This document shows, piece by piece, positions 1 to 5,109 of a stretch of 5,109 nucleotides of DNA. A model generated the notes under the pieces. The model saw only the letters and a list, made by a program, of their open reading frames with translations, was not told the DNA's origin and ran no database searches. Position numbers and translations under genes: made by a program. This DNA is from a bacterium. Its GTDB lineage: Bacteria; Bacteroidota; Bacteroidia; B-17B0; Aurantibacillaceae. Where the stretch lies: the NCBI GenBank assembly GCA_027364695.1, contig DAHXOV010000385.1, positions 1-5,109 of the forward strand, in the 5' to 3' direction. How positions within the stretch are numbered: the stretch's first letter is position 1; the number at the start of each line of letters is the position of its first letter.

Positions 1-63
1 TTGCAATATCAGGTATTGGAAAATTTTTATAGAGCATTTATGATTGAAAAACTACCTGTTTAA
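1..63 (+). CDS. 3' end of an unidentified upstream gene (partial)
   Basis: Frame 1 is open from the window edge to a TAA at 61-63 and gives 20 residues ending in FYRAFMIEKLPV. The other two plus-strand frames close earlier (TAG at 30-32, TGA at 41-43). The stop lies 2 bases before the GTG of the glycosyltransferase, the spacing expected of co-transcribed, possibly translationally coupled genes. The tail is too short to assign to a family. I infer that it is the C-terminus of a real protein from the open frame and its tight junction with the next gene; 63 open bases could also occur by chance. Confidence 0.55.
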   Translation: MQYQVLENFYRAFMIEKLPV

Positions 64-65
64 AA

Positions 66-1199
66 GTGAACGAAGATAGATTTATACACATTATTTCATT
101 TGATATTCCATACCCTGCTGATTACGGAGGAGTGATAGATGTGTTTTACAAAATTAAATATCTACATCAGCAAGGAGTAAAGGTCATACTTCATTGCTTT
201 CAATACAAAGAGAAAAATAGAAGAGATGAATTAGAAAAATATTGTGAGAAAGTGCATTATTATGAAAGAGATACATCATATAAAAAACATTTAAGCTTAT
301 TGCCTTACACAGTAAAATCAAGGATAAATAAAGAATTGTTGAGTCATTTATTAAAAGATAATTATCCCGTACTTTTTGAGACATTGCATGCAGCCTATTA
401 TATGCATCATCCATTGTTGAGAAAGAGAAAAAAAATTTTAAGATTAAGTAATATAGAACACCATTATTATTATAATTTATTCAAAGCAGAAAAAAAATGC
501 TTGAAAAAAATGTATTTTTTAGTAGAAAGTGTAAAGTTGTATTTCTATGAAAAAAAAGCATTTAAAGAGGCGGATATCATCTTACCTGTAACAAAAAGCG
601 ATGATGATTATATAAAGAAGTATTATTCAAAGATAAAAACAGATCTCATTCCATCTTTTCACCCATACAATGATATGAGTACTTTTAAGGGGAGTGGAAG
701 ATATTTGTTATATCATGGTAATTTAGGTATAGCAGAAAATTATAAAGCGGCAGCATATTTAATAGATCATATTGCAGGCAAGGTAAATTATTCTATTGTC
801 ATTGCAGGAAAAAATCCACCAAAATTTTTATATCAAAAAGCAAGACAACAGTCTAATATTCAGATAGTATCTGATCCTGACGAGGAAGAGATGAAACAAC
901 TTATTCAAAATGCACACATCGTTTGGCTATATACACATCAAGCAACAGGATTGAAATTAAAACTTATATGTAGTTTATACACAGCACGGTTTATTTTATG
1001 TAATGATAAAATGCTTGGAGGCACAAAAATAAAACCCAATCATTCTTTATATGTAGAAAATAATACAGAAAATGCCATTGAGACCATTGAATACCTTAAA
1101 ACCTGTGAGTTTGACGATATAGCTATATCTCACAGGCAAGAGTTGCTTGTAGAGTTTGAAAATAAAATAAATTTAGAGAAACTATTGAAACTGATTTAG
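66..1199 (+). CDS. GT-B fold glycosyltransferase (GT4-like), GTG start
   Basis: A 377-aa protein with no signal peptide or clear membrane span, so probably cytoplasmic or membrane-peripheral. The N-terminal domain opens with a beta strand and a glycine-rich turn, FDIPYPADYGG (12-22), the usual acceptor-side loop of GT-B enzymes. RLSNIEHHYY (126-135) lies near the domain hinge. The C-terminal domain begins with YHGNLGIAEN (216-225), followed by IAGK (246-249) and an acidic patch SDPDEEE (269-275). The region that usually binds the sugar nucleotide reads TGLKLKLICSLYTARFILCN (294-313); it resembles the KLL-AL-GR-V segment of GT4 enzymes but lacks the classical E-x7-E pair. The GTG at 66 is chosen because the frame is closed by a TGA at 45-47, no other start lies between, and the conserved core begins by residue 8. 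The family transfers an activated sugar to an acceptor. A role in surface polysaccharide or glycolipid synthesis is inference, and donor and acceptor cannot be read. It probably shares a transcript with the gene ending at 63. Confidence 0.85.
   Translation: MNEDRFIHIISFDIPYPADYGGVIDVFYKIKYLHQQGVKVILHCFQYKEKNRRDELEKYCEKVHYYERDTSYKKHLSLLPYTVKSRINKELLSHLLKDNYPVLFETLHAAYYMHHPLLRKRKKILRLSNIEHHYYYNLFKAEKKCLKKMYFLVESVKLYFYEKKAFKEADIILPVTKSDDDYIKKYYSKIKTDLIPSFHPYNDMSTFKGSGRYLLYHGNLGIAENYKAAAYLIDHIAGKVNYSIVIAGKNPPKFLYQKARQQSNIQIVSDPDEEEMKQLIQNAHIVWLYTHQATGLKLKLICSLYTARFILCNDKMLGGTKIKPNHSLYVENNTENAIETIEYLKTCEFDDIAISHRQELLVEFENKINLEKLLKLI
1102..1136. repeat. Nested inverted repeat within the glycosyltransferase 3' end
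   Basis: CCTGTGAG (1102-1109) and CTCACAGG (1129-1136) are perfect 8-bp complements around a 19-base loop. Inside them sits a perfect 14-bp palindrome, GATATAGCTATATC (1116-1129), whose last base is shared with the right arm. The element is wholly coding (about residues 346-357) and ends about 60 bases before the stop codon. No T run follows, so it is not a canonical terminator. The repeat itself is certain; whether it does anything is not. Confidence 0.6.
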
Positions 1200-1222
1200 T
1201 ACATTTTTAATAATCAAAATAT

Positions 1223-1906
1223 TTACTGTAAGGATTTAATAAATTTTTCCATTTCTTCTTTGCTGATTATTTTGTAGTAAGAAGGCATTTCAAATTCTTC
1301 GTCAGGAATTTGCTGTAAAGAAACATTTTTAGCTGTAAATTCAAGTTCTAATCCCCACTTTCTCAGACGGTATTTCATAAGCATGCCTTTTATACCTTTA
1401 TAGGCACTTAAATCATAAATATTTTTAGGCTCAAGATTTTTTGTAAATAAAACTTCAAAACTATCCTGAGGGTTTGAAACATGATAAGCAATAAGTTTAT
1501 CACATTGGTATCCTGCAATATCTACTTTTTCATTGGTGTTTCTATATTTTAGTGAATGTAAATTGGCTTCTTTTATCAAATCTTCCTGAGTTTCTATGCA
1601 AGCATTTTTTATATCCATAAATTTTATCATCTCTGTGAGAGTTTTCTTTTTACCATCTAAAATAAAAGTTGTTTTGAAAACACCCATTGTGCTCATTTCT
1701 ACAAGATATCTATCATCTTTAAACTTTAGGATTGCTTTATCAGGTGCCAAACCCGCCAAAGGATGCTGTTTATCAACGGCTTCTATTTTATACTCTATTA
1801 CACCTTCTGATTTCTTGTCATGAAAAATAGGAGTTTCGCAAGAAGTGAGTATAACAATACCAATTATATACAAGAAAAATTTCTGCACTCGCAATTCTTT
1901 TTTCAA
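1223..1906 (-). CDS. Uncharacterised lipoprotein, 227 aa (possibly DUF4412-like), TTG start
   Basis: The N-terminus is a lipoprotein signal: a basic n-region (K2, K3, R6, K9), a hydrophobic stretch at 10-20 and the lipobox LTSC with the acylated Cys at 23. The mature part is rich in beta-strand patterns (GVIEYKIEAV 35-44, AILKFKDDRYLVEM 58-71, TTFILDGKKKTLTEM 79-93). It continues with AGYQCDKLIAY (131-141) and ends in IPDEEFEMPSYYKIISKEEM (200-219). Alternating strands, a G-Y-x-C-x-K segment and a closing F-x-x-P-x-x-Y-K resemble small Bacteroidota envelope proteins of the DUF4412/GLPGLI kind; this is a resemblance from memory and the function is unknown. No in-frame ATG precedes the signal peptide before an upstream stop near 1954. 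TTG at 1906 gives a complete signal, whereas GTG at 1888 would remove most of the basic residues. The start lies 8 bases after the stop of the preceding lipoprotein gene, so the two are probably one operon. The gene converges on the glycosyltransferase with 23 bases between the stops. Confidence 0.8.
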   Translation of the reverse strand: MKKELRVQKFFLYIIGIVILTSCETPIFHDKKSEGVIEYKIEAVDKQHPLAGLAPDKAILKFKDDRYLVEMSTMGVFKTTFILDGKKKTLTEMIKFMDIKNACIETQEDLIKEANLHSLKYRNTNEKVDIAGYQCDKLIAYHVSNPQDSFEVLFTKNLEPKNIYDLSAYKGIKGMLMKYRLRKWGLELEFTAKNVSLQQIPDEEFEMPSYYKIISKEEMEKFIKSLQ

Positions 1907-1914
1907 TGGCAGAA

Positions 1915-2286
1915 TTATTGACGTTTCATTTGCACGGTACTTTCTACAGTTTTACCTTCTTCTAATGTTACAATACCTGTACCTGCCAATGAATCACTTG
2001 TTTTTACGGCTTGTATATTGAAGATGGCTGGGAGTTTGAAAGTGAATGATACTACACCATTTCCATCTGTTGTACCTTCTGCCTTTACATCAGCTGTTAC
2101 TGTTCCACCTGAAGCTGTTTTTACAGGTGCGTATAATTTCACATTTGCACTGCTCACCGCTCCGCCAGTAGAGTAATTTACACATTTTACATTGACTTTG
2201 GAAGTGGTATTTTTATTACACGAATAATAAACTAAACATATTGCCACAGATAAAATTAAACCCCCATAGAAATGAATTGTTTTCAT
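1915..2286 (-). CDS. Small lipoprotein with carboxypeptidase-regulatory-like beta-sandwich pattern, 123 aa
   Basis: Residues 1-22 form a signal with a hydrophobic core (about 10-21) followed by Cys23 and a polar NKNTTS stretch, indicating a lipid-anchored envelope protein. The lipobox YYSC is imperfect, since -3 is Tyr where Leu is usual, but Bacteroidota tolerate this. The mature domain (about 31-120) has the pattern of a transthyretin or carboxypeptidase-regulatory-like seven-strand sandwich: VNVKC (31-35), a G-AVSSANVKLY turn and strand (42-52), TTDGNGVVSFTF (72-83), FNIQAV (89-94) and a closing ESTVQMK strand (115-121). Such domains usually mediate binding or act as structural modules; no catalytic residues are visible. 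I chose ATG at 2286; an in-frame TTG two codons earlier adds nothing to the signal. A consensus promoter lies just upstream, and the second lipoprotein gene follows 8 bases after the stop. The specific role is unknown. Confidence 0.82.
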   Translation of the reverse strand: MKTIHFYGGLILSVAICLVYYSCNKNTTSKVNVKCVNYSTGGAVSSANVKLYAPVKTASGGTVTADVKAEGTTDGNGVVSFTFKLPAIFNIQAVKTSDSLAGTGIVTLEEGKTVESTVQMKRQ

Positions 2287-2306
2287 AAACAAATGATTTT
2301 ATACTG

Positions 2307-2338
2307 CAAATATAAGGAATTTTTTATTTCAAATCCAA
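2307..2338 (-). promoter_or_regulatory. Bacteroidota-type promoter of the lipoprotein pair
   Basis: On the minus strand TATATTTG (2314 down to 2307) matches the Bacteroidota -7 consensus TAnnTTTG exactly. A TTG at 2338 down to 2336 lies 21 bases upstream, within the spacing known for the -33 element. Transcription would start near 2300, leaving a leader of about 14 bases before the ATG at 2286. The sequence match is direct; promoter activity is inferred. Confidence 0.6.
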
Positions 2339-2348
2339 TAAAAAATAC

Positions 2349-2360
2349 TGCAATTTTGCA
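2349..2360. repeat. Short inverted repeat upstream of rsmB
   Basis: TGCAA and TTGCA flank a 2-base centre (TT), forming a near-palindrome 19 bases before the rsmB start. Its left part belongs to ATACTGCAA (2345-2353), which occurs again as a direct repeat at 2301-2309, next to the lipoprotein promoter. It could be an operator, but an A/T-rich spacer produces such short matches by chance. The overlapping CAATTTTG (2351-2358) is one base off TAnnTTTG, so it may instead be part of the rsmB promoter. Confidence 0.3.
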
Positions 2361-2379
2361 AAAATATTTTTTACTCCCG

Positions 2380-3516
2380 ATGGAACTGCATAGACCCGTG
2401 TTAAACGCTATTATTACCGCTCTTCATAATGTAATCAATAAAAAACTATATTCTGACAAAGTATTGGAACACTTGTTTAGAGAGAATAAAAAATTAGGCA
2501 AGAGAGATAGAACTTTAATCGCTGAAACAGTTTACAACATCATTAGATATTACTACTACTATCAATACATTGCAAACACTGATGATGTATCTAAAATAAC
2601 AGATACTTACTTTAAGGGAAAAAATAAAAAACCAGATGCGAACATACCGGATAGAATAAAATTATCCTATAACAATGATTTATGGAACGAGGGGATAAAA
2701 CAACTAGGTAAAGATAGATGGCTCAGGGAAGCAAGCGTTCTTAATGATTCCGCACATTTGGTGATTAGAACCAATACTTTAAAAATCACAAGAGAAGAAT
2801 TAAAACAAAAATTAAAATCTATTGGCACGGAAAGCATAGAAAGTCAAGAAGTGCCAGAAGCATTAATAATTAAAAATAAAAAGTTTTTAAATCAAAACGA
2901 TTTATTCAAAATGGGTTATTATGAATTTCAGGATATTTCTTCGCAAAAAGTAGTCCATTTCATTCCAAGAGAGATATTACAAAATGCAAAAAGAATAATA
3001 GATGCCTGTGCGGGAGCAGGAGGAAAGTCCTTACATCTTTCATCTATGATGAATAATAAAGGGCAAATTATAGCCATGGATATTCATAAGAAAAAAATTG
3101 AAGAACTGCGCAAAAGAGCCGCTCGCACAACTTGTAATAATATACAAACAAAAATCATTACCTCTTCTAAAATTATTAAACGATTGGAACACTCTGCTGA
3201 CTTATTACTCATAGATACACCTTGTAGTGGCACTGGAGTAATAAGAAGGAATCCTGACATCAAAATAAAATTTACATCAAAAAATATACAGGAATTAATT
3301 TTATTACAAAGACAGTTATTAGACAAATATTCTGTAATGCTTAAAAACAATTCTTGCTTAATGTATGTAACATGCAGTATTTTTCCCGAAGAAAATGAAA
3401 AACAAATAGACTGGTTTTTAAATACCTATTCAAATTTTGAAATGATTCAACAACAAACTATTTATCCATCCGAAGGCTTTGATGGTTTTTATATGGCCTT
3501 ATTAAAAAAGAACTAA
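2380..3516 (+). CDS. rsmB: 16S rRNA (cytosine-C5)-methyltransferase, RsmB/NOP family
   Basis: A 378-aa cytosolic SAM-dependent enzyme that by family methylates C5 of a cytosine in 16S rRNA (C967 in E. coli numbering). Residues 1 to about 120 form a helical NusB-like RNA-binding domain (HLFRENKKLGKRDRTLIAETVYNIIR, in pieces, 31-56). LRTNTLK-like VIRTNTLK (128-135) and FQDISSQKV (183-191) lead into the Rossmann core: motif I DACAGAGGKSLHL (208-220), the acidic end of strand 2 in AMDIHKKK (232-239), motif IV DTPCSGTG (279-286) and motif VI YVTCSIFPEENE (329-340). Cys332 (TCS) is the expected nucleophile and Cys282 (PC) the residue aiding product release, so the enzyme looks active. The C-terminus GFDGFYMALLKK is typical. 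The frame is open back to 2272, but that would overlap the divergent lipoprotein start and its promoter; ATG at 2380 gives the usual N-terminus MELHRPVL. There is no Shine-Dalgarno sequence. It is slightly shorter than E. coli RsmB. Paralogues such as RsmF are less likely given the NusB-like domain. Confidence 0.93.
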   Translation: MELHRPVLNAIITALHNVINKKLYSDKVLEHLFRENKKLGKRDRTLIAETVYNIIRYYYYYQYIANTDDVSKITDTYFKGKNKKPDANIPDRIKLSYNNDLWNEGIKQLGKDRWLREASVLNDSAHLVIRTNTLKITREELKQKLKSIGTESIESQEVPEALIIKNKKFLNQNDLFKMGYYEFQDISSQKVVHFIPREILQNAKRIIDACAGAGGKSLHLSSMMNNKGQIIAMDIHKKKIEELRKRAARTTCNNIQTKIITSSKIIKRLEHSADLLLIDTPCSGTGVIRRNPDIKIKFTSKNIQELILLQRQLLDKYSVMLKNNSCLMYVTCSIFPEENEKQIDWFLNTYSNFEMIQQQTIYPSEGFDGFYMALLKKN

Positions 3517-3542
3517 AAAGGGACACATTATGCGCCCCTTTT
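3516..3542. terminator. Bidirectional intrinsic terminator between rsmB and actF
   Basis: AAAAGGG (3516-3522) pairs perfectly with CCCTTTT (3536-3542) around a 13-base loop, starting on the last base of the rsmB stop codon. Read on the plus strand, the stem ends in TTTT; read on the minus strand it ends in CCCTTTTT, followed shortly by another run of six Ts. It sits in the 51-base gap between two convergent genes, as expected for a shared terminator. The short GC part of the stem (3 bp) makes its strength uncertain. Confidence 0.7.
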
Positions 3543-3567
3543 CAGTTGAAAGTTCCGATGAAAGTAT

Positions 3568-4809
3568 TTATGTATTTAAATGCAAACTCTCTTCTAAGAA
3601 AGGATGATTTTTTACTAATAATGGAGCTTTTTCTAAATTTTTAAGCACAATAAATATAAATAAGCCCAAGAAAAATATAAATGTACCTATTTCCATCCAG
3701 CTAATACCTGTCCAATGTTTGCCAACTATTCCCGGCATTACCATCATAACGGTATCCAAATAATGCCCGATAAAAACAACAGTACCAACCAATGTCAGCA
3801 AATTAAAGTTTCTCTTTGAGTCCCTGCTCATCAAAATGAGCATAGGGAAAGCAAAGTTAATGAAAAACACAAACCACATGAGGGATTTGTAACTTTCCCA
3901 ACGAGTTTGAAAATAAGTAACTTCTTCAGGAATATTGGCATACCAAATCAGCATGAATTGAGAAAAGTATAAATATGTCCATAAAAATGAAATAGCAAAC
4001 ATCCATTTTCCCATATCGTGTATAGTGCTCTCTGTTACAAATTCAAGATAATCATTTTTTCTTAACCATATAATTAATAAAGTCATAAAGCTAATAGCAC
4101 TGACCCACAAGCCTGAGAAGGTGTACCATCCAAATAAAGTAGAAAACCAATGTGTATCAATACTCATTACCCAATCCCACGCAGAAGTAGATGATGTTAC
4201 TGCAAACACTACCATAAACCATGCTCCCAATCTCACATTTTTCCAGTGATAAGAGTGATTATCGCCGCCATATTCAAATTTATCTGCTTCCAACGAATTT
4301 TTTCTCAATTGCCATGTAAACCATATCCATCCTACTATATACAGAACAGTTCTTAACCACCAAAACCATCCAAAATAGCCTATTTTACCCGTAATGATAG
4401 GATCGTAATGAGGACCGCTCGGATCAGCAATGCCTTCAGTCATCCAATGATAGATGTGATGTACTTGTAATTGTCCTAAAATAAAAATTATCAAGAGTAA
4501 ACTTAATCCATAAGGCAAATACAAAGCAGTGGCTTCTAGGACTCTTTTGATAGTCGTGGCCCATCCTGCTTCGGCAGCATATAGCATTCCTAAAAAGAAA
4601 GCAGCCCCCAAGCTGATGGCAGTAAAGAAAAAAGTACCTGAAAAAACATTTGCCCACGCCCTGTTCAAATGGTAATGTTCTGAATGGTGCTGTCCATCCG
4701 CAATGAACATGCTAATCATACTGATGAGCCCTATGCCCATTAAAACATAAGCAAACATCTTTGCTTTAGCATCAAATATAAACTGTAGTTTTTCTTTATT
4801 GATATGCAT
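3568..4809 (-). CDS. actF: Alternative Complex III membrane subunit ActF (NrfD-like)
   Basis: A 413-aa integral membrane protein of the NrfD/PsrC-like family, a subunit of Alternative Complex III, the quinol:cytochrome c (or oxidase) oxidoreductase that replaces the bc1 complex in many Bacteroidota. Ten hydrophobic segments can be read at about 18-37, 54-78, 93-115, 143-167, 194-212, 224-249, 267-290, 307-327, 336-358 and 368-390, matching the ten helices known for ActF. Conserved blocks are WDWVMSIDTHWFSTLFGWYT (211-230), just after helix 5, HDMGKWMFAISFLWTYLYFS (264-283) and the C-terminal NHPFLEES (401-408), characteristic of ActF rather than the longer ActC. In solved complexes the menaquinol site is assigned to ActC, and ActF is thought to support the membrane arm and possibly proton transfer. 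The ATG at 4809 lies 4 bases after the actE stop, so the genes are co-transcribed. actF is the last gene of this unit: it converges on rsmB across a probable shared terminator. Confidence 0.93.
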   Translation of the reverse strand: MHINKEKLQFIFDAKAKMFAYVLMGIGLISMISMFIADGQHHSEHYHLNRAWANVFSGTFFFTAISLGAAFFLGMLYAAEAGWATTIKRVLEATALYLPYGLSLLLIIFILGQLQVHHIYHWMTEGIADPSGPHYDPIITGKIGYFGWFWWLRTVLYIVGWIWFTWQLRKNSLEADKFEYGGDNHSYHWKNVRLGAWFMVVFAVTSSTSAWDWVMSIDTHWFSTLFGWYTFSGLWVSAISFMTLLIIWLRKNDYLEFVTESTIHDMGKWMFAISFLWTYLYFSQFMLIWYANIPEEVTYFQTRWESYKSLMWFVFFINFAFPMLILMSRDSKRNFNLLTLVGTVVFIGHYLDTVMMVMPGIVGKHWTGISWMEIGTFIFFLGLFIFIVLKNLEKAPLLVKNHPFLEESLHLNT

Positions 4810-4813
4810 AATA

Positions 4814-5109
4814 TTACTGTTTTGCTGTTTCTGATATAGATGTTTTTATTGTATCTTGTTGTGCTGATGTTGCAGCATTTTTCCCTTGAAGTTTATGAAT
4901 ATAATGAATCAACTTCCACCTCTCATTTACAGATAAAAAGTCATGAGCCCCCATCAGTCCTTTTCCGTAAGTGGTGGCATGAAACATTTTTCCTTCTGAT
5001 AAATTCATAATGTTTGGGCTTGTGTATGGTGGTGGTGGCCCTGGTAATTTAGCAGCCACTTTGCCAGCACCTTCTCCTGTGGCACCATGACAATGTACGC
5101 AGTATTTAG
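4814..5109 (-). CDS. actE: Alternative Complex III monohaem cytochrome c subunit ActE (3' part)
   Basis: The gene enters from beyond 5109 and 97 residues are visible. The haem-binding motif CVHCH lies at 5101 down to 5087 and is followed by GATGEGAGK, the standard start of a class I cytochrome c haem domain. Then come a proline-rich turn GPPPPYTSP, EGKMFHATTYGKGLMG, where the Met of GLMG is the probable sixth haem ligand, and the closing helix NERWKLIHYIHKLQ. This pattern, with actF 4 bases downstream, identifies ActE, which passes electrons within the complex towards the oxidase on the periplasmic side. Family members are usually lipid-anchored at the N-terminus, but that part is outside the window. 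After the closing helix there is a polar tail of about 21 residues, NAATSAQQDTIKTSISETAK and a final Gln, probably disordered. An internal GTG at 5059 is not the start, since the frame stays open through the haem motif to the window edge. Confidence 0.9.
   Translation of the reverse strand, partial: KYCVHCHGATGEGAGKVAAKLPGPPPPYTSPNIMNLSEGKMFHATTYGKGLMGAHDFLSVNERWKLIHYIHKLQGKNAATSAQQDTIKTSISETAKQ

Noticed and set aside
184..414. Minus-strand open frame of 76 codons
   Set aside because: It lies wholly inside the glycosyltransferase gene, has no recognisable domain, and its hydrophobic composition reflects the complement of an A/T-rich gene.
1200..1222. Possible terminator between the convergent glycosyltransferase and lipoprotein genes
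   Set aside because: AGTA/TACT and ATTTT/AAAAT pairings can be drawn but do not stack into one continuous stem, and there are no G/C pairs to stabilise it.
1596..1823. Plus-strand open frame of 75 codons opposite the 227-aa lipoprotein
   Set aside because: It is an antisense shadow of a gene with a clear signal peptide and shows no family features.
2287..2292. TTG start two codons upstream of the 123-aa lipoprotein ATG
   Set aside because: The ATG at 2286 already gives a normal basic n-region and signal peptide, and it fits the short leader from the predicted promoter.
2272..2379. N-terminal extension of rsmB by 36 residues to an upstream ATG
   Set aside because: It would overlap the start and promoter of the divergent lipoprotein gene, its residues do not resemble RsmB, and ATG at 2380 gives the family's usual N-terminus.
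3084..3350. Minus-strand open frame of 88 codons opposite rsmB
   Set aside because: It is antisense to the catalytic core of a well-supported methyltransferase gene.
4436..4657. Second minus-strand frame of 73 codons within actF
   Set aside because: It overlaps the membrane helices of actF in another frame; the actF frame has the family motifs and there is no sign of a frameshift.
1..5109. CRISPR arrays, tRNA or rRNA genes, insertion sequences, toxin-antitoxin or defence genes
   Set aside because: I saw no regularly spaced repeats, no cloverleaf pattern, no transposase motifs, and no unexplained gene cluster; almost all the window is accounted for by the listed genes.

Overview
The window is a low-GC (roughly one third G+C by eye) stretch of ordinary-looking chromosome from a member of the Bacteroidota, most likely in the Chitinophagales/Sphingobacteriales range. 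Four things point there. The right end holds ActE and ActF subunits of Alternative Complex III, in the gene order usual for that phylum. The RsmB-type methyltransferase has the form typical of Bacteroidota. One gene has a promoter matching the Bacteroidota -7 consensus TAnnTTTG. Recognisable Shine-Dalgarno sequences are absent, and starts are preceded by A/T-rich sequence.

Layout, left to right. Positions 1-63 (+) are the last 20 codons of an unidentified gene. It is followed after 2 bases by a GTG-initiated GT-B glycosyltransferase (66-1199, +), so the two are probably co-transcribed. Facing it, on the minus strand, are two small lipoprotein genes in tandem: a 123-aa protein with a beta-sandwich-like repeat pattern (1915-2286), then a 227-aa protein that probably starts at TTG (1223-1906). 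A 93-bp divergent spacer (2287-2379) carries a good Bacteroidota-type promoter for the lipoprotein pair. It separates them from rsmB (2380-3516, +), a 16S rRNA m5C methyltransferase with both catalytic cysteines. rsmB converges on the act genes, and a hairpin at 3516-3542 is placed to terminate both. On the minus strand, the 3' part of actE (monohaem cytochrome c, cut by the window edge at 5109) runs into actF (3568-4809) with a 4-bp gap.

How the genes work together. ActE and ActF belong to one membrane complex that oxidises menaquinol and passes electrons through c-type haems to a terminal oxidase; the rest of the operon lies beyond 5109. actF is the last gene of this unit, because rsmB converges on it directly, so no oxidase genes follow it here. 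The glycosyltransferase probably acts in surface polysaccharide or glycolipid synthesis. The two lipoproteins are envelope proteins of unknown function and probably one operon. rsmB is a stand-alone housekeeping gene.

I found no mobile element, CRISPR array, tRNA, rRNA or defence-like cassette, and no evidence of a new multi-gene system. The least explained items are a nested inverted repeat inside the 3' end of the glycosyltransferase gene, the lipoprotein pair, and the end of the act unit at actF.
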